Positions 7,429 to 17,453 of a stretch of DNA of 64,000 bases are shown here, piece after piece. Every line of letters starts with the position of its first letter. The first letter of the stretch is position 1. This DNA comes from Kitasatospora acidiphila. Lineage in GTDB: Bacteria; Actinomycetota; Actinomycetes; Streptomycetales; Streptomycetaceae. The notes beneath the pieces were generated by a model, which saw only the letters and a list, made by a program, of their open reading frames with translations, ran no database searches and was not told where the DNA came from. The translations under genes and the position numbers were made by a program. Location: the NCBI RefSeq assembly GCF_006636205.1, contig NZ_VIGB01000003.1, forward strand, positions 2,666,001 to 2,730,000, in the 5' to 3' direction.

Positions 7429-8636
7429 CAGGAGCGGACTTCGAGGGCCTGCTGCGCGAGCTCGCGCCGCAGGTCCTCGGCACCTTGGTACGGCGGTACG
7501 GCCAGTTCGAGGGGTGCGAGGACGCCGTCCAGGAGGCGCTGCTGGCCGCCAGCGTGCAGTGGCCGGGCGAGGGTGTGCCGGACAACCCGCGCGGCTGGCT
7601 GGTGACCGTCGCGTCCCGGCGGCTCATCGACCAGTTGCGCAGCGATCACGCGCGTCGGGAGCGGGAGTCGGCGACGGCCGCCGAGGTGGTGCCCGAGGAG
7701 GTGCCGGGCACCGACGACACCCTCGTGCTGCTGTTCCTGTGCTGCCATCCGACGCTGACGGCGGCCTCCCAGACCGCGCTGACCCTGCGGGCGGTCGGCG
7801 GCCTGACCACGGCCGAGATCGCCCGTGCGTTCCTGGTGCCGGAGGGCACCATGGCGGCCAGGATCAGCCGGGCCAAGCAGCGCATCAAGGCGGCCGGCAG
7901 CTCGTTCCGCCTGCCCGACGGCGGGGAGCGCGAGGAACGGCTCCGGGTCGTGCTGCAGGTGCTCTATCTGATCTTCAACGAGGGCTACACCGCCTCCTCC
8001 GGCGGGGAGTTGGACCGCGCCGACCTCGCACGGGAGGCGATCCGGCTGACCCGGATGGTGCACGCGCAGCTGCCCGAGGACGGTGAGGTGGCCGGGCTGC
8101 TGGCCCTGATGCTGCTGACCCACGCCCGCCGGGCGGCCCGGACCACGCCAGCCGGTGACCTGGTGCCGCTGGACGAGCAGGACCGCACCGCGTGGGACCG
8201 CGCGCTGATCGACGAGGGCATAGGGCTGGCCAAGGCGTCGCTGGCCCGGCCGGTGCTGGGGCCGTACCAGCTGCAGGCCGCGATCGCCGCCACGCACGCC
8301 GACGCGACCACCGCCGAGGAGACCAACTGGCCGCAGGTGCACGCCCTTTACCTGGTCCTGGAGCGGATCGCGCCGAACCCGATGGTCACCCTCAACCGGG
8401 CGGTCGCGCTCGCCGAGACCGCGGGCCCGGCAGCCGGGCTGGCCCTGCTGTCCACTTTGGACGGCGACGAGCGGATGGCCGGGCACCACCGGCTGCTGTC
8501 GGTGCGGGCGCACCTGCTGGAGAAGAGCGGCGACCCGGCCGGCGCGTACCAGCACTACCGGCGGGCCGCGAAAGCCACCGCCAGCATCGCCGAGCAGCGC
8601 TATCTCCAGGCCCGGGCCGCGCGGGTGAAACCCTGA
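7425..8636 (+). CDS. ECF42 sigma factor with TPR-like C-terminal domain
   Basis: A 403-residue ECF sigma factor. Region 2 is at about residues 5-75 (CEDAVQEALLAA, NPRGWLVTVASRRLIDQLR). Region 4 is at about 105-160 (LTLRAVGGLTTAEIARAFLVPEGTMAARISRAKQRIK). A long alpha-helical C-terminal domain follows with NEGYTASSG, LLALMLLTHARRAAR and NPMVTLNRAVALAE, which is the ECF42 hallmark and replaces an anti-sigma factor. It probably drives its own YCII-sigma operon and the divergent MFS exporter, forming a small detoxification regulon. The last codons lie in the first unit of a 35-bp tandem repeat that continues past the stop. Confidence 0.92.
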   Translation: MTGADFEGLLRELAPQVLGTLVRRYGQFEGCEDAVQEALLAASVQWPGEGVPDNPRGWLVTVASRRLIDQLRSDHARRERESATAAEVVPEEVPGTDDTLVLLFLCCHPTLTAASQTALTLRAVGGLTTAEIARAFLVPEGTMAARISRAKQRIKAAGSSFRLPDGGEREERLRVVLQVLYLIFNEGYTASSGGELDRADLAREAIRLTRMVHAQLPEDGEVAGLLALMLLTHARRAARTTPAGDLVPLDEQDRTAWDRALIDEGIGLAKASLARPVLGPYQLQAAIAATHADATTAEETNWPQVHALYLVLERIAPNPMVTLNRAVALAETAGPAAGLALLSTLDGDERMAGHHRLLSVRAHLLEKSGDPAGAYQHYRRAAKATASIAEQRYLQARAARVKP

Positions 8637-8776
8637 TCCTTCAGGCCCGGGCCCCGCGGGTGAAGCCCTGATCCTTCAGGCCCGGGCCGCGCGGGTGAAG
8701 CCCTGATCCTTCAGGCCCGGGCCCCGCGGGTGAAGCCCTGATCCTTCAGGCCCGGGCCGCGCGGGTGAAGCGCTAG
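8605..8776. repeat. 35-bp tandem repeat, about five copies, starting inside the sigma gene
   Basis: A 35-bp unit containing the palindrome GGCCCGGGCC and ending GCGGGTGAAG begins in the last codons of the sigma gene. It repeats four more times into the intergenic region. The units alternate between GCCGCGC and GCCCCGC, so the higher-order period is 70 bp. Each copy carries an in-phase copy of the gene's stop region. It separates convergent genes and the palindromes could act as terminators. Confidence 0.9.
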
Positions 8777-8802
8777 GTGCGGCCCGGGCCGCCGCGTCGG
8801 CG

Positions 8803-9612
8803 TCAGTCGCCGATCCCGGCCAGGTCGCGCAGGCGGCGCGCCTGGGCCGCCCGCTCGGCGGCGATCTGCTCCTGGTAGCTGCGGTCGGCGGCGCCCTGGA
8901 GCAGCGCCTTGGTCTCGATCACCGCGTTGCGCGGCGCGGCCAGCAGGGCGGCGGCCAGGTCGCGGGCGGCCGCCTCCAGCTCGGCGGCGGGCACCACCAG
9001 GTTGGCCAGGCCCAGTTCGGCGGCCTCCTTGCCGTACACCCAGCGGCCGGTGGCGCAGATCTCCAGCGCGCGGGAGTAGCCGACCAACTCGGTGAGCGGC
9101 TTGGTGCCGGTCAGGTCGGGGACCAGGCCGAGCGAGGTCTCGCGCATCGCGAACTGCACGTCCTCGGCGCAGACCCGCAGGTCACAGGCGAGCGCCAACT
9201 GGAAGCCGGCGCCCACCGCGTGGCCCTGTACCGCCGCGATGGTGATCACGTCGGGGCGGCGCCACCAGCTGAAGGCGTCCTGGTAGCCGGCGATCGCGGC
9301 GTCCAGCTCCTGGTCGCTGGAGCCGGCCAGCGCAAGGAAGTTGGGCTCGCCGGGGATGCCCTCCGGGGTGAACATGGCGCGGTCGAGGCCGGCCGAGAAG
9401 GAGACGCCCTCGGCGCGCAGCAGCACCACCCGGACGGCGCCGGGCAGCTCCCGCCCGATCGCGGTCAGGGCGCGCCACATCGCGGGGCTCTGGGCGTTGC
9501 GCCGCTTGGGCTGGCAGAGGGTGACCACGGCGAGTTCGCCCTCGACCTCCAGCCGGACGCCGGCCGCCTCCCAGTCGGCAGGGCTGGCAGGGGTGGGTAC
9601 GGGCGCGGTCAT
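8803..9612 (-). CDS. Enoyl-CoA hydratase/isomerase family protein
   Basis: A 269-residue crotonase-fold protein. The CoA-binding segment is at about residues 40-85 (AGLDRAMF), and the oxyanion-hole glycine is in QGHAVGAGFQLALACD (about 127-142). The helix with MRETSLGLVPDLTGT follows. The usual hydratase glutamates are not both evident, so hydratase, isomerase or another CoA-thioester reaction are all possible. The start at 9612 (MTAPVPT) has GGAGGT 5 nt upstream; the longer form to 9657 lacks a ribosome site. Promoter elements are presumably in 9613-9800. Confidence 0.85.
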   Translation of the reverse strand: MTAPVPTPASPADWEAAGVRLEVEGELAVVTLCQPKRRNAQSPAMWRALTAIGRELPGAVRVVLLRAEGVSFSAGLDRAMFTPEGIPGEPNFLALAGSSDQELDAAIAGYQDAFSWWRRPDVITIAAVQGHAVGAGFQLALACDLRVCAEDVQFAMRETSLGLVPDLTGTKPLTELVGYSRALEICATGRWVYGKEAAELGLANLVVPAAELEAAARDLAAALLAAPRNAVIETKALLQGAADRSYQEQIAAERAAQARRLRDLAGIGD

Positions 9613-9721
9613 GGGCACCTCCGGCGAGTTCAGGGCAGGCCAGGACGCGCTGCCCACGGTTCTACCGGAGAGTAACTTATTGGCCCGGGCTTCTGAACCC
9701 CACCCGGCCGGCCCAGCGGAA

Positions 9722-9731
9722 CGAACGTTCG
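9722..9731. promoter_or_regulatory. CGAACGTTCG palindrome, candidate operator
   Basis: A perfect 10-bp palindrome inside AACGAACGTTCGGT, about 110 bp upstream of the enoyl-CoA hydratase. It resembles TetR-family operators in fatty-acid and acyl-CoA genes. The rest of 9613-9922 shows no gene. Confidence 0.35.
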
Positions 9732-9922
9732 GTCAGCCGACACGGAACAGTTGAGCGAACATGACGATCGGCGGCCGGATGAAGACGCCTCCCACCCATG
9801 GCGGAGGTGCCTGTCACGGTCGCCGATGCGTCGCGCGGAACTGACGGTCCGTCGGATCCAGTGGTGCCGCCTGGAGGGTCGTCCGCCGCTGCGGAAGCCG
9901 GCTCGTGGAGTCTGACGCGTCG

Positions 9923-10204
9923 TCAGGATCCAGCGGCAGCAGTCGCCTTGGCCTTGCCGCGCGTGGCACCACCGCGACCCCGGAGGTTCACCCCGGTCTC
10001 GCTCAGCATGCGGTGCACGAAGCCGTACGAACGGCCGGTCTCCTCCGCCAGAGCGCGAATGCTCGCCCCGGAGTCGTACTTCTTCTTCAACTCGGCCGCG
10101 AGCTTCTCACGCGCGGCACCAGTCACCCGGCTGCCCTTTTTCAGAGTCTCGGCCACCCGTGCCTCCTCGTAGCTGTGCTCGGTCAGATTCCCATGATCAC
10201 CCAT
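9923..10204 (-). CDS. Small helix-turn-helix protein
   Basis: A 93-residue DNA-binding protein common in Streptomyces. Its core is KKKYDSGASIRALAEETGRSYGFVHRML (about residues 42-69), a resolvase-like helix-turn-helix. The C-terminus is basic and Gly/Ala-rich (RGRGGATRGK). The start MGDHGN at 10204 is preferred because AGGAG lies 7 nt upstream and it fits the family N-terminus; an in-frame ATG exists at 10222. Targets are unknown. Confidence 0.85.
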   Translation of the reverse strand: MGDHGNLTEHSYEEARVAETLKKGSRVTGAAREKLAAELKKKYDSGASIRALAEETGRSYGFVHRMLSETGVNLRGRGGATRGKAKATAAAGS

Positions 10205-10605
10205 CCCCTGGCTCCTGGCCACCCATTCGACAAGGTCTGTCCGGGGAAAGGAGCGCGCATGGGGCGTATCGCCAGCGCATCGGGGCGCTCACCCTGGGTG
10301 TTTGCGCCCCAGCGGGAATCGGGCGCCCAGAGAGAAAGTGCTGATCAGCCGGGTCGCCCGGGCCGAACGCGCAATGGATCCGATTAAAACGGAATCTGAG
10401 ACCCCCGCATTCCCGGATCGCCTCGGCTGATGAGATCGCATCGGCCGGATGCAGGAGCGTGTGTCTACCGAAGGTGAGCGGCCGGGTTGATCGTGTGACT
10501 GCCCGGGGCCGCCGGACGAGCAACGGGCGGCCCCGGCCTGAGCCGGGACCGCCCTCGCGGAAGCAATGGGCCGCCGACGCACGCGCGGCGGCGGTCGACG
10601 AAACG
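10205..10605. other. Intergenic region without recognisable gene
   Basis: No convincing coding sequence was found here. It contains a terminator hairpin (10503-10536) for the ABC-F gene. It also has an AT-richer stretch around 10380-10395 that may be part of the promoter for the small HTH gene. Confidence 0.5.
10503..10536 (-). terminator. Terminator hairpin downstream of ABC-F gene
   Basis: An 11-bp perfect stem CCGGGGCCGCC / GGCGGCCCCGG (10503-10513 and 10526-10536) with a 12-nt loop, 70 bp after the ABC-F stop. Confidence 0.75.
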
Positions 10606-12204
<1,599 letters not shown>

Positions 12205-12419
12205 GGCTGGTGGAGACTCCTGTGACGGGAAGCGGCGGGCGACAGATCGGACGGGCGGGTGCCGCCGCTAATACAGAGCGATAACAGCCATGCGGGCCAG
12301 TCTACCGGGCACGCCGAGGGTGCCCGGATGAATTATCCGGAGGTCCCGACCGGCTGCCGGGCGCGGTACCGGTCGGGGCCGGGCCGCCGGCGCGGGGTCG
12401 GTGCGCCGGCGGCCCGCCG

Positions 12420-13316
12420 TCAGTGCGTGGGCTGCTGGGCCGGGCTCGGGCAGCCGCCGGCCGCCGGCTCGGCCGCGAACGGCGCCGAGGCGCTGCCGCA
12501 CGGGATCTCGGTGATGCCGGTGTCGGCGTCCACCACCCGGCTGCCGAGCAGCGGGCCGTCGTTCAGCCGGACCCGGTGGCCGTCCAGCCGGATCAGCTCC
12601 ACGGCGGGGCCGGTGTTGAGCACGAAGCTGTGGTCGATCAGCTTGAAGCCGGTCACCGAGCCGGGCAGCTGCCGACCCGAGCCGGTGGTGCCGGTGCAGG
12701 CGCGCGGCAGCAGCACGGCGTCGTCCGTGCTCACGGCGCGCTGCGGGTCGTAGAGGCAGCCGGCCTGCGGGCGGGAGTTGAACCTGAGGTCGCCGTCACG
12801 GTCGCGGAAGCCCATGGTCAGCCCCGGGGTGAGCACCTGCACCCACGGCTCCGGGCCGAGCACGGTCTGCACCGCGGAAGCCGCCCGCTCCAGCTCCAGC
12901 TCCTTGCGCTGCACGTCGGTGCGCTGGGCGCCGCCCGGATCGTTGTCGCCGTGCAGCCAATCGGACAGGCCGGGCACCGAGCGGTGCCAGCGGACCTGGT
13001 GGTCGGCGACCCGCAGCGAGGTGACCATGCCGTCGTCCCAGACCACGACCGCGCTCTGCTCCGGCGAGCCGTTCTGTCCCAGCATCGACACGTGCAGCGC
13101 GGTGGCACCGTCCCGCCGGTACGACCAAAGGAGTGAACCGGTCGACGGGTCGTAGGCCTCCAGACCGGGACCGATCCGGAAGTCCGGAGTGACCGGGTCG
13201 GCCGACTGGGCGCTCACCGGGCTGGCCTCCGCCTTGCCGGGTGCGGAGACCTGATCCCCGAACGGCACCGGGCGGTTGGCATGGGCTGCCGCACCGGCGC
13301 CGAGGATCAGCAGCAC
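12420..13316 (-). CDS. Secreted beta-propeller-like (PQQ-type) protein
   Basis: A roughly 298-residue exported protein. The N-terminus is hydrophobic and ends in AAAHA, a signal peptide. Repeats typical of BamB/PQQ-like propellers follow (LEAYDPSTGSLLWSYRRDG, DDGMVTSLRVADHQVRWHR). Four cysteines suggest disulfides. Function is unknown. The GTG at 13316 leaves only a short signal sequence. Reading 17 codons further to a CTG at 13367 gives a normal n-region (EAVSNPDPRSALPALA) and has GGAGGT 3 nt upstream, so a non-standard CTG start is possible. Confidence 0.65.
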   Translation of the reverse strand: MLLILGAGAAAHANRPVPFGDQVSAPGKAEASPVSAQSADPVTPDFRIGPGLEAYDPSTGSLLWSYRRDGATALHVSMLGQNGSPEQSAVVVWDDGMVTSLRVADHQVRWHRSVPGLSDWLHGDNDPGGAQRTDVQRKELELERAASAVQTVLGPEPWVQVLTPGLTMGFRDRDGDLRFNSRPQAGCLYDPQRAVSTDDAVLLPRACTGTTGSGRQLPGSVTGFKLIDHSFVLNTGPAVELIRLDGHRVRLNDGPLLGSRVVDADTGITEIPCGSASAPFAAEPAAGGCPSPAQQPTH

Positions 13317-13367
13317 CGCCAGCGCGGGCAGGGCGGACCGGGGGTCAGGGTTCGAAACGGCTTCCAG

Positions 13368-13689
13368 GACACCTCCGGAGGGTACCTGGCCCGTCCGTCA
13401 GCGTCAGCACGGCGGGTCTGCCCCGCACAGTGGCGGGAGGCGAACCGGACAATCCCAGGTCAGCTCTGGGCACCCACGCCAAGCAGGCCCGACCCGATCA
13501 ATATCGGACGAGTGAGGCGCTGACAATGGACCACAGTCGTGTCTTTTTCCAACCGGATTAGTCCAGACTCGCTGAATGTGTCCACTTTAGAGTGACATTC
13601 GGCTTTTCCAGCACTTCGTCCCCTTACTGTCTGTGTCACCGCACACACGGTGCGCGCCCGCACGTCGCGGCCGGACCAGAGGAGAGACG
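13368..13689. other. Divergent promoter region
   Basis: About 320 bp between the propeller-like gene and the GH26-like gene. No gene was recognised. The part near 13490-13600 is AT-richer and is the likely place for the promoter of the GH26-like gene. No clear operator was identified. Confidence 0.4.
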
Positions 13690-15063
13690 ATGCGCATCGG
13701 CCGCGTGGCCCTGGCCGGGTCCGCACTGCTGCTACTCACCACCGCGGGCATCTCCAGCAGCACCGACCCGCTCAGCACCGCCGACCGCGGGCTCGCGAGC
13801 GGCGCCCGCGACAGCGGTGCGGAGCCGGCCTCGCGCCCCGGAGTGCCCAAGCCCAACACCCGGCGGCTCGACCACAAGGTGCCGTTCGGTGCCTTCGTCG
13901 GCTCCTGGGACAACTACATCCCGCAGATCGCGCGGATGTCGGCCTGGCTGCACGGCGCCGACATGCAGGTCGGCCACACATATCTGGCCGGAAACAACTG
14001 GAACGACGTCGAGGGCGACAACCGGGTCCTCGCGCTCTGGGCGCAGTGGCGACTGGCCGACCGCAGCCGCACCCTGGTGCTGAATGTGCCGATGCTCACA
14101 CCCAACGAGGGCAACGTGCCCGACGACCAGGTGGCCGACCTGCTCGGCCAGGGCGCCCGCGGCGCGTTCGACCAGCACTACCTGCGGCTGGCCCGCAAGC
14201 TGGTGGCACTCGGCGGCGGCGACACCGTGATCGTGCTCGGCTGGGAGATGAACGGCATCACCTACACCGGCCGCTGCCGCCCCGACCCGGCCGCCTGGAA
14301 GACCTACTGGCGCCGGATCGTCGACCTGATGCGCTCGGTGCCGGGGCAGCGCTTCCGGTTCGACTTCACCCCCAGCCGGGGCCTGGACGACATCGCCTGG
14401 ACCAAGTGCTACCCGGGCGACGACGTGGTGGACATCATCGGCACCGACAGCTACGACCAGCCGTCCGGCGCCACCTTCGACGACATGGTCAACGAGCCCT
14501 ACGGCCTCGAGGAGCAGGTGGAGTTCGCCGCCAAGCGCGGCAAGCCGGTCTCGTACCCGGAGTGGGGACTGTTCCGCAACGGGGACGACCCCGAGTACGT
14601 CCGGCGGATGGTCGACTGGATGCGCACCCACGACACCGCCTACCAGACCGTCACCGACTACTGCCCGCACGGCTTCTGGGAGTGCCACGACAACCCGCAG
14701 GCCAGCGCCGTCTACCGGGCTCTGCTGAGCGGTGGCCAGGAGGCGGCGGCCGGGCCCGACGACGACACCGCGGCGCGCCCGCCCCGGCCGCACCCCTCCA
14801 TCGACGCCGAGACGCCGACCCGCCCGCACCCGCACCCCCACCCGCATCCCGACTCGGACGACACCCCGGCGGCGACCCGCGTCCCCTCCTCGGCCCCCAA
14901 GCCGGCGAGGCCGTCCGCGACTCCGACGGCCCCGCTGATGCCGGACCTGTCGATGCTGCCCAACCTGCTGCCCAGCATCCCGTCCGGCCTCACCGACCTG
15001 TCCGGCCTGGTCCCCGACCTGTCCAAGCTCCCGCGGGTGAGCCTGCGTCCGGGGAACGGCTGA
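13690..15063 (+). CDS. Secreted GH26-like glycoside hydrolase
   Basis: A 457-residue exported hydrolase, probably of the GH26 (beta-mannanase) clan. The signal peptide spans about residues 1-25. The catalytic domain runs from about 55 to 350, with VPFGAFVGSWDN at its start. The putative acid/base glutamate is in GWEMNG and the nucleophile glutamate is in YPEWGLF. The tail (about 360-457) is a Pro/Thr/His-rich linker with HPHPHPHP, followed by a Leu/Pro-rich stretch (MLPNLLPSIPSGL, LVPDLSKLP). It faces the exopolysaccharide operon tail to tail, so trimming or release of that polymer is a plausible role. Confidence 0.8.
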   Translation: MRIGRVALAGSALLLLTTAGISSSTDPLSTADRGLASGARDSGAEPASRPGVPKPNTRRLDHKVPFGAFVGSWDNYIPQIARMSAWLHGADMQVGHTYLAGNNWNDVEGDNRVLALWAQWRLADRSRTLVLNVPMLTPNEGNVPDDQVADLLGQGARGAFDQHYLRLARKLVALGGGDTVIVLGWEMNGITYTGRCRPDPAAWKTYWRRIVDLMRSVPGQRFRFDFTPSRGLDDIAWTKCYPGDDVVDIIGTDSYDQPSGATFDDMVNEPYGLEEQVEFAAKRGKPVSYPEWGLFRNGDDPEYVRRMVDWMRTHDTAYQTVTDYCPHGFWECHDNPQASAVYRALLSGGQEAAAGPDDDTAARPPRPHPSIDAETPTRPHPHPHPHPDSDDTPAATRVPSSAPKPARPSATPTAPLMPDLSMLPNLLPSIPSGLTDLSGLVPDLSKLPRVSLRPGNG

Positions 15064-15067
15064 CATC

Positions 15068-15108
15068 GCGCCGCTGAGCCCGGGCGGCCCGCCCGGGCTC
15101 AGCGGCGC
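15068..15108. terminator. Bidirectional terminator, 18-bp perfect stem
   Basis: Arms 15068-15085 and 15091-15108 are perfectly complementary with a 5-nt loop. It lies between the GH26-like gene and the convergent end of the exopolysaccharide operon, and overlaps the last codons of the latter. Confidence 0.85.
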
Positions 15109-16265
15109 AACAGGGCCCGCAGCCGCCGGACCGGTCCGCGCAGGTGCGGCGCCAGTGCCACCCGGCTGCGGACCACGGCCAGCCGCAGGGTCAGCCTGAC
15201 CGCGCACCGGCGCGGGCCGAGCAGCAGCCGCAGGTTGCGCTCACGGTCCGGCCGCCACCGCTCCTTGTACGGCTCCTCACCGCGCATCAGGCTGAGCTCC
15301 GGAACGCCCGCCTGGACCGCCTCCTGCAGTGATGTCCCGAACAGCAGTCCGGCGATGTCCAAGCGCTCGCGCAACCCCGGATGCGCGCCGTACAGGTAGA
15401 GCCCGGCGAGCCTGGGGCAGAGCATCAGCAGGTCCACCGCCATCAGCTCACCGCCGAGGTAGTAGCGGTAGACCACCGCCTGGCCGGACCGGGCCAGCCG
15501 CCCCGTCGACTCCACCAGGTGCGCCCGGAAGTGCTCGCTCAGGTGCTCGGGGGTGACGCGGCGGCTCTGCCACTGCAAGGCGTGCAGGCGCAGCAGGTCC
15601 GCCATCGCCGCCCCGGCCTCGGCGGCCGGCACCCGGCGCGCCTCGACGCCGGTGTCCGCCAGCTTGCGCTGCTTGGCCCGGCTGCGCTGGGCGGTCCGCC
15701 CGGGCAGCCGGGTCATGAGCTGCTCCATCGGCACAGCTGGAAGGTACTGGCACACCGAGTCCGCCAGTTGGTGCCGCCGCCCGGTCCAGGCGGCGTACAG
15801 CAGGTGCGCGGCCGAGCCGGCCCGCACCTCGCGCAACTCCAGCGCCTGCCACGGCCGGCGCACCGGCAGCGCGGCGGCCAGTCGGCTGGCCGCCTCAGCG
15901 GCGTGCTCGTCGTCCAGCAGCACATCGGTGTAGTCGATCAGGCCGCCGCCGAGCCCGGTGAGCGTGCCGGTGCGGGTACGGTGCAGGGCGACGGCCCCGA
16001 CCAGCACGCCCTCCCGGCGCACCAGCACCACTCGCAGCGCGCCGGGCCGGCCGTACGCGCGCCACCAGGACGCCTGCCAGCCGACCGCTTGGAACGGCGT
16101 GGCGCTGCGGCAGCGGGCGGCCAACACGTCCCACTCCTCGGCCAGTTCGTCCAGCGCGGCGTCGTCGCAGCGCAGTTCGGTCTGCCAGTCGGTCGCCGAG
16201 CGGGCCGGTTCGGACAGCGGCAGCGGGCGGCGGCGCAGCGGGTGCGGCGGGTGCAGCGAGGTCAC
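15099..16265 (-). CDS. GNAT-fold acyltransferase, CelD/BcsL-like
   Basis: A 388-residue cytosolic protein of the GNAT/FemAB-like group often annotated as cellulose biosynthesis protein CelD. Conserved parts are TPFQAVGWQASWWRAYG near residue 60, the basic segment RTAQRSRAKQRKL, and the C-terminal acyltransferase core (VYRYYLGGELMAVDLLMLC, GLYLYGAHPGLRE, LSLMRGEEPYKERW). It probably adds an acyl or aminoacyl group to a precursor. It is the last gene of the exopolysaccharide operon and overlaps the chain-length gene by 4 nt (ATGA). Confidence 0.8.
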   Translation of the reverse strand: MTSLHPPHPLRRRPLPLSEPARSATDWQTELRCDDAALDELAEEWDVLAARCRSATPFQAVGWQASWWRAYGRPGALRVVLVRREGVLVGAVALHRTRTGTLTGLGGGLIDYTDVLLDDEHAAEAASRLAAALPVRRPWQALELREVRAGSAAHLLYAAWTGRRHQLADSVCQYLPAVPMEQLMTRLPGRTAQRSRAKQRKLADTGVEARRVPAAEAGAAMADLLRLHALQWQSRRVTPEHLSEHFRAHLVESTGRLARSGQAVVYRYYLGGELMAVDLLMLCPRLAGLYLYGAHPGLRERLDIAGLLFGTSLQEAVQAGVPELSLMRGEEPYKERWRPDRERNLRLLLGPRRCAVRLTLRLAVVRSRVALAPHLRGPVRRLRALLRR

Positions 16266-17452
16266 GGGGTTCTCCCGGCCGGCTCCTCGGTCCGCATGGC
16301 GGGCTCGTCCGCCCGGGCGGCCGGCTCGTCCTGCTTCGCGGCCGGCTTGGCCTCCTTGGCGCTCGGCCTGGTCTCCTTCGCGCTCGGCCTGCCGGCGTGC
16401 CTGCCCGACGGCCGGAGCGCCGACTTCGCGGTGCCGGCCTGCTGCCTGGCCGGCTTCGCGGCGGCGGGCTGCGGCTGCTGGGGCGGCTGCTCGTCCTTGG
16501 CCGGTTGCTCCTTCGCCGGCCGCTCCTTCGCCGGTTGCTCCCTGACCGGTTGTTCCTTGATCAGTTGTTCCGTGGCCGGCTGCTCCTTCGCCGGTTGCTC
16601 CTTGCGCGGCTGGTCATTGGCCCGTTGTTCTTTGGCCGGCGCAGGGACCACGGCGGTCTCGGGTGCCGGGGCCGGGAGCACGGCGGTCTCGGGTACCGGC
16701 GCAGGGAGCACGGCGGTCTCGGGTACCGGCGCAGGGACCACGGCGGTCTCGGGTACCGGCGCAGGGACCACGGCGGTCTCGGGTGCCGGCGCAGGGACCA
16801 CGGCGGTCTCGGGTGCCGGGGCCGGGAGCACGGCCGCCACCGGCGCCGGGGCCGGCACCGCGGTGGCGGGCTCGGGGGTCACCGGTGTACCGTCCGCGGA
16901 CCGCCGACGGACCATCAGCGCCAGCGAGCCGAGCAGCACCCCGGCAGCGGCGCCGACCGCGACGTCCAGCGCGCCGGTGGGGCTGGTCGGCTTGTCGGGC
17001 GCGGCGGCGGGCGCCAGCGGGACCAGACGCACCCCGGTGTCCCTGCTGGTGCCGTTGGCGAAGGCGATCAGCGCCCGGGCCACCGCGTCGGCCGTCCGAA
17101 CCGCGTCCTTGGGGCGCGTGCCGGTGCCGTCGATCTCGATCACCGGGGCATCGGGCGAGGTGGTGGCGCTCACCAGGCTGGTCAGTTCGGCCGGGGTCTG
17201 CCCGGCGTCGCCGGCGGCCAGCGCCAGCACCTGCGGCTGACCGGCCAAACGCCCGTACGCCTGAGCGAAGTTGACCGCCTGGGTAGCCTCGGTGGCGGTC
17301 TCGGGGACCACCACCACATAGGAGTTGGCCGTGTACTGGGGCGTTGCCATGACGGCGTAGCCGCCGCCGACCAGCGCGCCCAGCGGAACGGCCGCGACCA
17401 GTGGCCACAGACGGCGAACCGAGCCGTGGATGAGGTGTGTTCGGTCGAACAT
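16262..17452 (-). CDS. Wzz-like chain-length protein with long repeat tail
   Basis: A 396-residue membrane protein. The N-terminal half is Wzz-like: TM1 about residues 15-35 (LVAAVPLGALVGGGYAVM), an extracytoplasmic domain (YTANSYVVVVPE), and TM2 near 165-185. The C-terminal half is low-complexity and cytoplasmic: about seven repeats of PETAVVPAPA/V, KEQPAKEQP-type repeats, then Lys/Arg/Ala-rich sequence. No tyrosine-kinase domain is present. It should control polymer length in a Wzx/Wzy-type pathway. The start MFDRTHL is 1 nt after the upstream glycosyltransferase stop. Confidence 0.8.
   Translation of the reverse strand: MFDRTHLIHGSVRRLWPLVAAVPLGALVGGGYAVMATPQYTANSYVVVVPETATEATQAVNFAQAYGRLAGQPQVLALAAGDAGQTPAELTSLVSATTSPDAPVIEIDGTGTRPKDAVRTADAVARALIAFANGTSRDTGVRLVPLAPAAAPDKPTSPTGALDVAVGAAAGVLLGSLALMVRRRSADGTPVTPEPATAVPAPAPVAAVLPAPAPETAVVPAPAPETAVVPAPVPETAVVPAPVPETAVLPAPVPETAVLPAPAPETAVVPAPAKEQRANDQPRKEQPAKEQPATEQLIKEQPVREQPAKERPAKEQPAKDEQPPQQPQPAAAKPARQQAGTAKSALRPSGRHAGRPSAKETRPSAKEAKPAAKQDEPAARADEPAMRTEEPAGRTP
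16635..16840. repeat. 30-bp in-frame tandem repeats in the Wzz-like gene
   Basis: CGGCGGTCTCGGGT recurs at exactly 30-bp spacing (16651, 16681, 16711, 16741, 16771, 16801), with variable flanks at the edges. Each unit encodes ten residues of the PETAVVPAP type, so copy-number changes would keep the frame. Confidence 0.95.
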
Positions 17453-17453
17453 C

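Noticed and set aside
16635-16840. CRISPR or intergenic repeat array
   Set aside because: The 30-bp repeats are contiguous, in frame and inside a coding sequence.
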